Below, one piece after another: positions 55,903 through 64,000 of a stretch of 64,000 bases of DNA. The position numbers and the translations under genes were made by a program. Location of the stretch: contig NZ_CAJNBJ010000018.1 in the NCBI RefSeq assembly GCF_905220995.1, forward strand, positions 62,001-126,000, in the 5' to 3' direction. Each line of letters opens with the position of its first letter. Position 1 is the stretch's first letter. A model generated the notes under the pieces. The model was not told where the DNA came from and did not search any database. It saw only the letters and a program-made list of their open reading frames with translations. The stretch is from Nitrospira defluvii (GTDB taxonomy: Bacteria > Nitrospirota > Nitrospiria > Nitrospirales > Nitrospiraceae).

Positions 55903-57555
55903 ATGACCACACATACTATCGGCACCGCAGTGCTCGATCGACTTCACCGGTTGGGCGTCCGCCACATGTTCGGCATTCCCGGCGATTACGTGCTGGGCCT
56001 GTACAAACTCATGGAGTCCTCGCCGATTCAACACGTGGCCACGACACGCGAGGATTGCGCCGGCTTTGCCGCCGACGCCTACGCCCGCATCAACGGCATC
56101 GGCGCCCTCTGCGTCACCTATTGTGTCGGGGGACTCAACACGGTCAACGCCATTGCCTGCGCCTATGCCGAGCGATCGCCGGTCGTACTCCTGACCGGTT
56201 CGCCGGGGCTATCGGAGCGGGCCCGCAACCCCTACCTCCACCACATGGTGCGCGAGTTCTCGACCCAGCGAGAGGTGTTCGAAAAGATGACGGTTGCGGC
56301 GGTCAGCCTGGAAGACCCGGTCACGGCGGAGCGTGAAATGGATCGCGCCTTTGCAGCCCTGCTGCGCTATCGGCGCCCGATCTATCTCGAAATTCCCCGC
56401 GACATGGTTCATGTGCCGCTGGCGTACACGTCTCACAAGACCAGCACCGTGGACGAACCGACCGACAAGGCCGCCCTGCGTGAAGCCCTGGCCGAAGTCC
56501 GCACCATGTTGGAATCGGCCAAACGTCCGGTGATTCTGGCAGGCGCCGAAGTGGGCCGGTTCGGACTGCATGATGAGCTCACCACCCTCGTCGAACGGTT
56601 GAATGTGCCGATCGCCTCGACGCTGCTCGGCAAGTCGATCATTCGCGAAGACCATCCCCTGTACGTCGGCGTGTATAGCGGCCTGGTGGCCCGCGATGAA
56701 GTGAAGGAGTTCGTCAACCAGACCGATTGTCTCCTGATCCTGGGATCGATTCTGTCAGACGTCGAAGATTTAGATGCCCGCAGCGCCCTCTTCTCAGACG
56801 GCCACACCATCCACGCCACGGCGGATCGGGTGGCGATCAAACATCATCGGTATGACTCCATTTTGTTCGAGGATTTCGTCAAGGGCCTGGCCAAGGCGTC
56901 CCTGCCCTCCTTTCCTTCGCCGCAGTTGCCGGCGACTTCCAAGCCCGAGGAGCCGATGCCACCCGCCCACGCTGCCGTGAGCTTGCAGGGCGTGTTCCGG
57001 CATCTCGACACGGTGCTGCAGGAAAAAACGCTGGTCATCGCCGACGTGGGAGAGTCGCTCTTTGCCTCCGTCGATCTCCACGTCCACCGGCGGTTTGAGT
57101 TTCTGTCGCCTGCCTACTACACCTCGATGGGGTTTGCTGTCCCCGCCGCCATCGGGGCCGGGTTTGCCGATCCGTCCCTCCGGCCCATCGTTCTGGTCGG
57201 AGACGGGGCCTTTCAGATGACCGGATCGGAACTGGCCACCGCGGTTCGGTATCGGCAGGCTCCTGTGGTCATCGTATTGAATAACCACGGCTATTCCACC
57301 GAACGCGAGATCCTGGAAGGCCCGTTCAACGACATTCACGAATGGCGCTACGAGCGGATCTGCGAACTCATCGGCGGAGGACAAGGCTCGCGGGTCGCCA
57401 CCCACGGGGAATTCGTCGAAACCCTGGGCAAGGCGTTGGCCGACCCCAGCCAGCCCTATGTCATCAATGTCCTACTCGATCCGTCTGACCGTTCCCCGGC
57501 CATGATGCGCCTCGCCAGACGCCTGGCCAAACGGCTCTCCACCGACCGTCCCTAG
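55903..57555 (+). CDS. Thiamine-diphosphate-dependent 2-keto-acid decarboxylase (pyruvate/indolepyruvate type)
   Basis: A 550-residue protein. TREDCAGFAADAYARINGIGALCVTY near residue 48 holds the catalytic Glu that activates thiamine diphosphate. NPYLHHMVREF near 108 carries the paired His found in pyruvate and indolepyruvate decarboxylases. GDGAFQMTGSELATAVRYRQAPVVIVLNNHGYSTEREILEGPFNDI (about 427-475) is the GDGx26NN cofactor motif plus the decarboxylase-type Glu. So it cleaves 2-oxoacids to aldehydes and CO2 rather than making acetolactate. Possible substrates are pyruvate, indolepyruvate or phenylpyruvate. It is divergent from rlmI. Confidence 0.88.
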   Translation: MTTHTIGTAVLDRLHRLGVRHMFGIPGDYVLGLYKLMESSPIQHVATTREDCAGFAADAYARINGIGALCVTYCVGGLNTVNAIACAYAERSPVVLLTGSPGLSERARNPYLHHMVREFSTQREVFEKMTVAAVSLEDPVTAEREMDRAFAALLRYRRPIYLEIPRDMVHVPLAYTSHKTSTVDEPTDKAALREALAEVRTMLESAKRPVILAGAEVGRFGLHDELTTLVERLNVPIASTLLGKSIIREDHPLYVGVYSGLVARDEVKEFVNQTDCLLILGSILSDVEDLDARSALFSDGHTIHATADRVAIKHHRYDSILFEDFVKGLAKASLPSFPSPQLPATSKPEEPMPPAHAAVSLQGVFRHLDTVLQEKTLVIADVGESLFASVDLHVHRRFEFLSPAYYTSMGFAVPAAIGAGFADPSLRPIVLVGDGAFQMTGSELATAVRYRQAPVVIVLNNHGYSTEREILEGPFNDIHEWRYERICELIGGGQGSRVATHGEFVETLGKALADPSQPYVINVLLDPSDRSPAMMRLARRLAKRLSTDRP

Positions 57556-57690
57556 CAGGATGCGGAAAAAGGCCATCCTCATAATCCGTCGTTCGTGAAG
57601 CGTCGTTCCTCTCTCGTGAGAGCCCGGTTGCGAATCCTGGGGAGGCCTGTTTCACCCTGATACAGTGCGGGGTTGAGGCCTTTTCCCCCA
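57554..57690. repeat. Degenerate palindromic intergenic repeat
   Basis: The block begins at the stop codon of the decarboxylase gene, with CAGGATGCGGAAAAAGGCC, and ends GGCCTTTTCCCCC (57677-57689), so its ends pair imperfectly (GGAAAAAGGCC against GGCCTTTTCC). The interior has a short direct repeat (CGTCGTTC at 57587 and 57602). It resembles, from memory, a common Nitrospira intergenic repeat (CAGGATGCTGAAAAAGGCC...). It may act as a terminator. Confidence 0.5.
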
Positions 57691-57765
57691 TTGACCCTTC
57701 ATGGACAAATATGGTCTTCTAGAGGCGGACTTGTCGAATTGTTATTCGTCGGGGAATTCGCCACT

Positions 57766-58728
57766 ATGACGTCCAAGATGCCGGATGGAAAGGCCATGCG
57801 AGACGGTCAGATTTTTTCCGCGCGCCTCAACAATGTTGTGACCACAGAACGCGAATTCGATGAGTTGGTCACGAAATCGCTCCCGGAATTGTTGGACCGC
57901 GCGACCAGTCAAACCAAGCGCTTCCTCCGTGAAACGAATCAGTGGGGCGACGACATCACCCACGAAAAATTGGCGCTCCGCTGGGGCTATGAGTTGGTGG
58001 AACGGTTTGTGGTGTTCGGTCGCACCGAAGTCCCCTGCCGCCCCTTCTTCCTGCTGGACAGCTTGATCGCAAAGTCGTTCAGTCAACCGGATCCCTTGTG
58101 TTACCACAAGGAACTGCTGACCCCGGTGGGACGGTTTCTCGATGGCCTGGCGTCGCGCGCCGTCGTCAGCCGCGATGCGTTGATCGCCCTCTTTTACCAC
58201 TTCTACGGGTTCAGCCAGGCCCATGTGGTGAAGCTCTTGGGCTTTGGACAGGCCGAAAGCCAGCGGGTCTACAAGAACTTCGAACGGTGGCGGCAATCGG
58301 GATGGCAGCGCACGATGAACGAAACCGGTCTGACCGGATCGGAAATCGAGGTGCTCGAGGAAGAACTGCGCACCAGACCCGACCACCTGAACAATGAAGT
58401 CGACCGGCTGATGCCGGTATTGCAGTCTCATTATCGAAAAAGCGAACCGGAGCATTATCCCTGCTTGTCGGAACAGAAGTGGGGACAACTCTTTCATGAT
58501 GACTACGGCCACGACTACCGCGTGTGGCACTTGGCCTTTTGCCGCGACTGCTTCCTTGAGGTGGCGGATCGCCGGCAGGCCGAGCTGAGCAGCGGGTCGA
58601 AGCCGCAGGTCAATTTGCATATACATCCGCTGAAAAAGGGAGGCGTCTTGGCTCTCTTCGGCGGCGATCGGGGAGGACGGCAACATGGACACACCAGAGC
58701 TCAACGATTATCGCGCACATCTGCTTGA
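57766..58728 (+). CDS. HTH-containing protein of unknown function
   Basis: From ATG 57766 the product has 320 residues; starts at 57673 (longer) or 57778/57793 (shorter) are possible, as no site has a clear ribosome signal. Residues about 135-180 read SRDALIALFYHFYGFSQAHVVKLLGFGQAESQRVYKNFERWRQSGW, which looks like a sigma-70 region-4 or similar HTH. The C-terminal third has several His and Cys (EPEHYPCLSEQKWGQLFHDDYGHDYRVWHLAFCRDCF) that may bind metal. The next gene begins 44 bases inside it in another frame, so they are likely coupled. I know no exact family; a sigma-factor-like DNA binder is a guess. Confidence 0.65.
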   Translation: MTSKMPDGKAMRDGQIFSARLNNVVTTEREFDELVTKSLPELLDRATSQTKRFLRETNQWGDDITHEKLALRWGYELVERFVVFGRTEVPCRPFFLLDSLIAKSFSQPDPLCYHKELLTPVGRFLDGLASRAVVSRDALIALFYHFYGFSQAHVVKLLGFGQAESQRVYKNFERWRQSGWQRTMNETGLTGSEIEVLEEELRTRPDHLNNEVDRLMPVLQSHYRKSEPEHYPCLSEQKWGQLFHDDYGHDYRVWHLAFCRDCFLEVADRRQAELSSGSKPQVNLHIHPLKKGGVLALFGGDRGGRQHGHTRAQRLSRTSA

Positions 58729-60001
58729 CGCCCTGGATGATCAACCGCGACGCGCGGCTGAGGAACGCCCTGGATTTCTCCAGGTGCTGGTCAACCACGA
58801 GCGCGTCGGCTCGCTCAACTGTACACAGCCCAACCCCACTTTCGCCTACACGATCAAGGATCGCAGCATTCAGCACCTTGAAATCCGGAGCGAGTCCGGA
58901 GTGCTGCTCGGTGGATGCGTCGCTCCGGAAGCAGGCCAGAGAAGCTTGCGTCTGCCGGTCGGAAAAGGCAGCCTGATCCTCAACATCCAAAACCACTTCG
59001 ACGGCGGCTCGCTCCAGTTGCGCTACGAAGTCGCTCCAGGGTGGTGGTCGCATGTCGTCTCCGCCATCGGACTGCCGACCGGCACGGCCTCTACCGCCGC
59101 GCCGATCGTCCCGGTGTGGACCATGGCCACCACGTTCGCCCAGGTCGTGCTCGCGGTGGGGGTCGTCGCGTTGTTGGCTGAGCGGGTCCCCAATTGGTTG
59201 GGCTCCGAAGACCGCGCCCACCAGCTGGAGGAAGAGTTGGCGGCGCGGCAATCGACGCAGGATCAGATCGACCAAGTGCACCGGCAACTGGCCCAGCTGG
59301 TCGAGGCCCAGTCGACAGCCATGGCCGTATCCCGCGCGGAACAGGACCGGATCGCGCAATTGAATACGCTCGTGGACACCGTCGCGCATACGCAGCAAAA
59401 GCTGAGCTCTCAAGTCGTGGCCGTTCAAGAAGATCTCAAAACCGTCAAAACCGATGTGGCCCAGGAAGTCCAGACCGGCATGCGCGTGGCGGTAAGTGCG
59501 GTCGAGGCGGATCGTGACATGGTGCGGCAGGATCTACAGTCGATCAAGTCGGTCAACGAAACACTAATCAAGCAAGTGGCCCTGCTGGAGAGCCGCAATC
59601 GCGAACTGCATGCCCGGTTGGCGCTGACATCGCTGGAAGTCGCCAAAGCCAACGCCGCCGCCCCCAAGCCCACGGTCGTGGCGAAGAATGATCCGCCGAA
59701 GGACACGCCGGTGCCGACCGCAGTGCCGACTGCCGTGCCGGTCTCGGACGCGCTTCGCGAAGCGGATCGGCAGGCCTTCATGTTCTGGGTTGCATTCCAG
59801 GACGGCACCACCGAAAAAAGCATCGAGGATCTGGTTCAGGAAATTAACGGCATCAAAAAAGGCCCGATGAAGTCCGGCTGGTATTCCGTCGAAGTGAATC
59901 TGCCGAATCCTGAACCGCCGGACCGGTTTCTGGAGTCCGTGAAGCGAGCCAAGATCGTGAAGTCGGTCGTCACCAGCAAAGCGATGCCTCCGGCTCAGTA
60001 G
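58685..60001 (+). CDS. Single-span membrane protein with coiled coil
   Basis: A 438-residue protein; GGGGAGGACGGCAAC before the ATG is a good ribosome site. Residues 1-125 form a soluble, beta-rich N-terminal part (GSLNCTQPNPTFAYTIKDRS, HLEIRSESGVLLGG). One helix (WTMATTFAQVVLAVGVVALLAERV, about 140-163) spans the membrane. Then a long coiled coil (about 175-325) and a Pro/Val-rich linker lead to a small C-terminal domain (about 360-438). Overlap with the HTH protein gene suggests a membrane-anchored partner, for example an anti-sigma or sensor protein; this is inference. Confidence 0.72.
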   Translation: MDTPELNDYRAHLLDALDDQPRRAAEERPGFLQVLVNHERVGSLNCTQPNPTFAYTIKDRSIQHLEIRSESGVLLGGCVAPEAGQRSLRLPVGKGSLILNIQNHFDGGSLQLRYEVAPGWWSHVVSAIGLPTGTASTAAPIVPVWTMATTFAQVVLAVGVVALLAERVPNWLGSEDRAHQLEEELAARQSTQDQIDQVHRQLAQLVEAQSTAMAVSRAEQDRIAQLNTLVDTVAHTQQKLSSQVVAVQEDLKTVKTDVAQEVQTGMRVAVSAVEADRDMVRQDLQSIKSVNETLIKQVALLESRNRELHARLALTSLEVAKANAAAPKPTVVAKNDPPKDTPVPTAVPTAVPVSDALREADRQAFMFWVAFQDGTTEKSIEDLVQEINGIKKGPMKSGWYSVEVNLPNPEPPDRFLESVKRAKIVKSVVTSKAMPPAQ

Positions 60002-60131
60002 CAGCGATCTCCTCTCAGCGCATTCACCCACTCGGCACGGTCGGTGTCCGCCTCGAACGGTGGAACCAGTCCCTACCCGTGCCGGGTATTTGCTGACCAG
60101 TATCCGCTCCAAACCCTGCACTGGAGGGACC

Positions 60132-61364
60132 ATGTCCGATTTTCATCAGAACGGTCTAGTGACCGTCTTGCACCGCCTCGGCGCATCCAATCTCGATCAA
60201 CTCGAAAAGGAACTGGAACGACATGCGGCGACGAACCCGATCGCCCTGGTCTTGCCTTCGCTTTATTCCGAGCTAGAGAACCCCGCGCTCAAACACATCG
60301 TCGAAGTCCTGAAGGACATCCGGTACGTCAACGAAATCGTCATTTCGCTGGATCGCGCCTCAGCCCTGGAGTTCCGCCTGGCCAAACAGTTTTTCTCCGT
60401 GCTGCCCCAACGGGTGCGAATCGTCTGGAACGACGGAACCGGCATTCAAGACATCCTCAAACTGCTGGCCCACGCCGAACTCGACACCGGATTGCAGGGC
60501 AAAGGCCGGGGCTGCTGGATGGCCTTCGGCTACGTCCTAGCCCGGGGCCAGAGCAATGTCATCGCGCTGCACGACTGCGACATTCTCAGCTACAATCGGG
60601 AGTACCTCGCCAGACTCTGCTACCCGATCGTCAACCCCAATCTCGGTTACGAATTCTGCAAGGGCTATTACAGCCGGGTGACGAATCGCCTGCACGGCCG
60701 GGTGACACGCCTGTATTTCACGCCGCTGATTCGAAGCCTCCAGCAGGTAGCCGGCGCCCATCCGTTGCTGACCTTCCTCGACAGCTTTCGCTACCCGCTC
60801 GCGGGAGAATTTGCCATGGTGCGCGATCTGGCCTGGATCAACCGAGTGCCCGGCGATTGGGGACTGGAAGTCGGCGTCCTCTCCGAAATCTATCGCAACT
60901 GCGCGCTCAGGCGAATCTGCCAAGCCGATATCGCCGACGCCTACGAACACAAGCACCAAGGCTTGTCGGCGGACAATGCCGAACAGGGACTGCAGAAAAT
61001 GTGTGTGGACATCACCAAGTCACTGTTCCGGAACCTGGCTAGCGAAGGTGTGGTGCTGTCGGAAGGCGTGCTCAAAACCTTACGCGCGACCTATCTGCAG
61101 TCTGCGCAGGAAGCTATCACGCGGTATCAGAACGATGCTGCGATCAACAGCCTGCAGTTCGATCGACACGCGGAGCGGATGGCCGTGGAAGTGTTCTTGA
61201 AGGGCATGAAGATCGCCACGGAGGCGTTTCTCGAAGACCCGCTCGGGGTCCCGATGATCTCAAACTGGAGTCGGGTCACCGGCGCCATCCCGGATATTTT
61301 CGAACGGTTGACCAGCGCCGTCGAGCGAGACCACGAATGGGACCCGGTCGGGGATCGGGTGTAG
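60132..61364 (+). CDS. Glycosyltransferase, glucosyl-3-phosphoglycerate synthase-like
   Basis: From ATG 60132 (TGGAGGGACC upstream) the product has 410 residues; the in-frame extension to 60060 is rejected. It shows a GT-A nucleotide-sugar fold: IALVLPSLYSELENPALKHIVEVLKDIRYVNEIVISLDRA near residue 35, NDGTG and the metal-binding ALHDCDI (DxD) near residue 150, then PLAGEFAMVRDLAWINRVPGDWGLEVGVLSEIYRN near 220-255. This pattern is close to GpgS (GT81) and MpgS enzymes, which make the osmolyte precursor glucosyl- or mannosyl-3-phosphoglycerate. No phosphatase partner is adjacent. Confidence 0.72.
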   Translation: MSDFHQNGLVTVLHRLGASNLDQLEKELERHAATNPIALVLPSLYSELENPALKHIVEVLKDIRYVNEIVISLDRASALEFRLAKQFFSVLPQRVRIVWNDGTGIQDILKLLAHAELDTGLQGKGRGCWMAFGYVLARGQSNVIALHDCDILSYNREYLARLCYPIVNPNLGYEFCKGYYSRVTNRLHGRVTRLYFTPLIRSLQQVAGAHPLLTFLDSFRYPLAGEFAMVRDLAWINRVPGDWGLEVGVLSEIYRNCALRRICQADIADAYEHKHQGLSADNAEQGLQKMCVDITKSLFRNLASEGVVLSEGVLKTLRATYLQSAQEAITRYQNDAAINSLQFDRHAERMAVEVFLKGMKIATEAFLEDPLGVPMISNWSRVTGAIPDIFERLTSAVERDHEWDPVGDRV

Positions 61365-61476
61365 CGACTGGGGAAACCCTAAAGAAGCTTTCGCACACAA
61401 CTGAGGGGTGGCTCCCCTCGGCGGCTCTCATCTTCGTGTTCAGGTTGCTGGGAGCGTACAACAGCACCTACCATTA

Positions 61477-61671
61477 CTACCCTTTCGCCTTCTGCGCGAA
61501 TACCGTGGCATCACAAGCGATGTACTTAATCTGCTTCATCGGCACGATGATGACTTCTTTGGCCGTATCCACTTCGAGTACTTCCATATCCTCACTGATC
61601 GTGTGACGGATCGCCTCCTTCACCATCAGCTCCTGATTATCGGCAAACACGACTTTCACCCAATATTGCAC
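61477..61671 (-). CDS. Small conserved-looking protein of unknown function
   Basis: A 64-residue protein starting at GTG 61671, with AAGGAG eight bases upstream. It is beta-rich at the start (MQYWVKVVFADNQELMV), helical in the middle (KEAIRHTISEDMEVLEV) and hydrophobic (EVIIVPMKQIKYIAC) near the end. The gene is 15 bases downstream of proC on the same strand, so it is probably co-transcribed. I know no family. Confidence 0.6.
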   Translation of the reverse strand: MQYWVKVVFADNQELMVKEAIRHTISEDMEVLEVDTAKEVIIVPMKQIKYIACDATVFAQKAKG

Positions 61672-61686
61672 GAGACGCGCTCCTTG

Positions 61687-62517
61687 TTAGAGATGATGGT
61701 TTTCCGCCTTGCCCAATTCCTGTGATCGCTGCGTGGCCGCTTCAACGGCAGACATCAACGTCGCCCGCAACCGTCCCTGCTCCAGTCGAGACAATCCGAC
61801 GATCGTCGTCCCGCCGGGCGAGGCCACCCGGTCCTTCAACACAGCCGGATGCTCCCCCTGTTCCAGCACCATGCGGGCCGCTCCCGCCACGGTGTGCGCC
61901 GCCAACTGTTGCGCAGTGCCCCTAGGCAATCCCGACAACACCCCCCCGTCGGCAAGGGCCTCGATCATGGCGAAGACATAGGCCGGGCCGCTTCCACTCA
62001 GACCGGTGACGGCATCCATCAACCGCTCCTCCACCACCACAACGGTGCCGACCGATTCGAACAACTGCTCGGCAGCCTGACGATCCGCCGCTGACAAGCC
62101 CGCCGCCAGGCTCATCGCCGTCACGCCCACCCCGATGGCGGATGGCGTATTGGGCATGGTACGGACCAGTCTGGTGGTACCCACGAGCCTGTCCTGAATG
62201 CGGGATAAGGGGTACCCGGCCGCGACCGAGATCACCAGCGGATGCGACTCGAGGGAGGGCCCGAGTTCCGCGAGCACGTCGTCAAGCACTTGCGGCTCGA
62301 CACAGAGCACCACGATCTCCGCCCCCCGGACTGCCGCCTGATTGTCGTCCGTCACGGCCACGCCGAAGTTGCGGCCCAACAGTTCCCGTCTGGAAACCAG
62401 CGGATCGCTGACAGTCAGACGCTCAGGCCCGGTCAGGCCTTTTCGCAACAGGCCCGCCAGCAAGGCCTCGGCCATGTTGCCGCCGCCGACAAATCCGATC
62501 TGTCGTCCAGTCAACAT
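61687..62517 (-). CDS. proC: Pyrroline-5-carboxylate reductase ProC
   Basis: From ATG 62517 the product has 276 residues, the standard ProC length; a 12-residue extension to 62553 is rejected. The N-terminal Rossmann motif is QIGFVGGGNMAEALLAGL (GxGxxA/G) near residue 6, and TRLVRTMPNTPSAIGVGVTAM near 122 and GLSGSGPAYVFAMIEALADGGVLSGLPRGTAQQLA near 170 are the ProC C-terminal signatures. It converts pyrroline-5-carboxylate to proline with NAD(P)H in the cytoplasm. Confidence 0.97.
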   Translation of the reverse strand: MLTGRQIGFVGGGNMAEALLAGLLRKGLTGPERLTVSDPLVSRRELLGRNFGVAVTDDNQAAVRGAEIVVLCVEPQVLDDVLAELGPSLESHPLVISVAAGYPLSRIQDRLVGTTRLVRTMPNTPSAIGVGVTAMSLAAGLSAADRQAAEQLFESVGTVVVVEERLMDAVTGLSGSGPAYVFAMIEALADGGVLSGLPRGTAQQLAAHTVAGAARMVLEQGEHPAVLKDRVASPGGTTIVGLSRLEQGRLRATLMSAVEAATQRSQELGKAENHHL

Positions 62518-62631
62518 GGCGCGATTATACGGACGGCCCTCCAGCCGGCGCAACTTGCAACCGCCGAACGGGGTTGTTATAGAGTGACCAATAGCGTTGC
62601 GATCCTCGACCTCCAGCAGATCGGAGCCGAC

Positions 62632-63708
62632 ATGAGATGCATCCTCTCGCTTGTCATCCTCGGGGTACTGCTCCTGCCCAGCGAACCAAGCTGGGCTCGC
62701 CGGGACGCCTTAACCGCCGAGCAGAAGAGTCAAATGGAACGGATCGATCGCGTGTTGATCACCGTGCTGGCCCTCTCGGATAAAGGCCCCATCGAGCCAG
62801 GCCCGCTCGTCGACGTGGTCGCCGCGCGCATGAAAGAGTTCGACTACACGCCGGTGACGGATGCCGCTCAACCTTATGATGCCGAGCTCAAGATCAAGTG
62901 CGAGCAGAAAAAGACGTGGGAGGGCAGCACGACCATGGGCAGTGATGCCGATCTCCCCGACTCGCCCTCGCGCATCTGGAAAGGACCGGCCTGCCAACTG
63001 GGCTATCTGCTCAACGGCAAGAAAATGGCCTGGCGGAAGGAAGTCCGAACGGACTTCGACGATGCCCAGGCAGCCGCGACGCTGGCCAAAGCCGTAGATC
63101 CAACCGCGTTCACCATGGCCAAGTTGCAGGCCCGCCTGGAAGACTACGATTTCCCCGCCCTCATCACCGCAGAGTGGGGGCAGGAGGCACGGCTGTTTCG
63201 ACTCTATGATGATCCCAAAACTCCCGTCGCGCGCAAGGTCAAGCTGGTGTCCCTGTTCGGCGAGCTCTTCTCCGTCAAAGCCATTCCGCGTCTCCTGGAC
63301 GGCTTGAACGGGACTGACCGCAGTATTGCAAAAGCCTCGGCCTTGGCACTGGGCAATATCGGGCAGAAAGAGACGATCCCGGTGCTGATCAAGACGATGA
63401 AGAACGGCGCGCCGGATTTACGGGCACCCGCGGCAAAGGCCTTGGGTATCGTCGGAGCGCTCCACGGTGATTTCACCATTGTGGATCCATTGCTCGAAAC
63501 CTTGAACACCGATGATATCGCGGTAAAGACTGAGGTGGCGTGGGCGCTGGGAAAGTTACCGGACATGAAGTCTTATGAGCCACTGTTCGCCCTTCAGAAG
63601 TCACTCTACAAGGTCCACGAAAACGACCCCGATCCGAACCTGGTGAAGTTAAAGGAAGCCGTCAATTGGAGCATCAAGCAAATCGACACGTGGGAACACG
63701 TACAGTAG
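62632..63708 (+). CDS. Secreted HEAT-repeat protein
   Basis: From ATG 62632 the product has 358 residues with an N-terminal signal peptide (residues 1-20, ending PSWA). The longer in-frame ORF to 62242 is rejected as it lacks sense. The middle is a mixed alpha/beta domain (YDAELKIKCEQKKTWEGSTTMGSD, CQLGYLLNGKKMAWRKEVRTDF). The C-terminal third has PBS-lyase-type HEAT repeats (RSIAKASALALGNIGQKETIPVLIKTMK, APDLRAPAAKALGIVGALHGDFTIVDPLLETL, AVKTEVAWALGKLPDMKS). HEAT repeats bind partner proteins; function unknown. It is divergent from proC and overlaps the next gene. Confidence 0.8.
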   Translation: MRCILSLVILGVLLLPSEPSWARRDALTAEQKSQMERIDRVLITVLALSDKGPIEPGPLVDVVAARMKEFDYTPVTDAAQPYDAELKIKCEQKKTWEGSTTMGSDADLPDSPSRIWKGPACQLGYLLNGKKMAWRKEVRTDFDDAQAAATLAKAVDPTAFTMAKLQARLEDYDFPALITAEWGQEARLFRLYDDPKTPVARKVKLVSLFGELFSVKAIPRLLDGLNGTDRSIAKASALALGNIGQKETIPVLIKTMKNGAPDLRAPAAKALGIVGALHGDFTIVDPLLETLNTDDIAVKTEVAWALGKLPDMKSYEPLFALQKSLYKVHENDPDPNLVKLKEAVNWSIKQIDTWEHVQ

Positions 63709-64000
63709 GCGCGACCACGACGACGGCTTGGGATCGGGGTCTCATCCCCGCTCGGGTCTTGGCGACGCTCCTCCTAGTCACTGTCGTGGGCACGGGGCAG
63801 GCGCAAGTCCTGGGGGAAGAGGCGGAACTCGACCGCTTACGAGCCAAAGCGGAAGAGGCGATGGGCAATGACGACGCAGAAGGTGCGGCGATGAGCATGG
63901 GCCGCGCGGCCTTGATGGCGGCCCAACTGGCCAAACGCCAAACCGAGGCCGGGCTGCAACACACCTTCAAGACTGCGGAACATTTGTACCGCTCGCAGGA
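63690..64000 (+). CDS. Secreted protein, N-terminal part (cut by window edge)
   Basis: A frame open from GTG 63690 to the right edge (103 codons), starting 19 bases inside the HEAT-repeat gene. The N-terminus has a hydrophobic run (about residues 22-38, ARVLATLLLVTVVGTGQA) ending in a plausible signal cleavage site. After it comes an alanine-rich charged helix (EEAELDRLRAKAEEAMGNDDAEGAAMSMGRAALMAAQLAKRQ), typical of TPR/helical periplasmic proteins. No Shine-Dalgarno is visible, so the start is provisional. The overlap suggests co-transcription with the HEAT gene. Confidence 0.6.
   Translation, partial: MGTRTVGATTTTAWDRGLIPARVLATLLLVTVVGTGQAQVLGEEAELDRLRAKAEEAMGNDDAEGAAMSMGRAALMAAQLAKRQTEAGLQHTFKTAEHLYRSQ

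Noticed and set aside
1-64000. CRISPR arrays, tRNA and rRNA genes
   Set aside because: No regularly spaced direct repeats and no cloverleaf-like or rRNA-conserved sequence found in the intergenic regions I read.

Overview
The window is 64 kb of a high-G+C Gram-negative chromosome: tripartite efflux, TolC-type outer-membrane protein, TatC, many lipoproteins, PPi-dependent phosphofructokinase. Protein flavour, PPi-PFK, the stand-alone CZB protein, and the small GC-rich palindromic repeats beside stop codons suggest Nitrospirota, most likely a Nitrospira-type bacterium. This is inference; no rRNA or marker operon is present to settle it. I found no tRNA, rRNA, CRISPR array, intact transposase or prophage gene. 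Both ends cut genes: tex on the left and a secreted protein on the right.

Region by region. 1-5.2 kb: housekeeping genes (tex, kup, trmL, a ferritin-like protein, ychF) with an 80-bp palindromic repeat. 5.2-9.8 kb: a decayed gamma-carbonic-anhydrase remnant, a secreted GH20-like protein and three envelope proteins of unknown role. 9.9-16.8 kb: galE, a DnaJ-domain/ERCC4-nuclease fusion beside a Ycf46-type AAA ATPase, a TPR protein, a 194-bp inverted-repeat element, and an aldose 1-epimerase. 16.8-22.6 kb: PPi-PFK, a short response regulator, a large PAS-rich hybrid kinase and a PilZ protein.

22.7-32.8 kb is the most unusual part. Seven tightly packed minus-strand genes encode two leading lipoproteins (one about 1355 residues), two small membrane proteins and three different alpha/beta-hydrolases, one of them a lipoprotein with a Cys nucleophile. 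Start/stop overlaps indicate one operon. It looks less G+C-rich than its surroundings and matches no system I know. It is followed by two tandem paralogous MFS transporters.

36-43 kb: a CZB zinc-binding protein, an intergenic pair of competing hairpins, then a response regulator/RND permease/adaptor/TolC operon whose four genes all overlap. 43.3-51.8 kb: a minus-strand block with radA, a LolB-like lipoprotein, tsaB, rimI, a DUF465 protein, tatC, a seven-bladed propeller, a cyclophilin, a lipoprotein and an RNA methyltransferase. 52-64 kb: XRE regulator, OPT transporter, rlmI, a pyruvate/indolepyruvate-decarboxylase-like enzyme, a repeat element, an HTH protein overlapping a membrane-anchored coiled-coil protein, a GpgS-like glycosyltransferase, proC, a HEAT-repeat protein and a truncated secreted protein.
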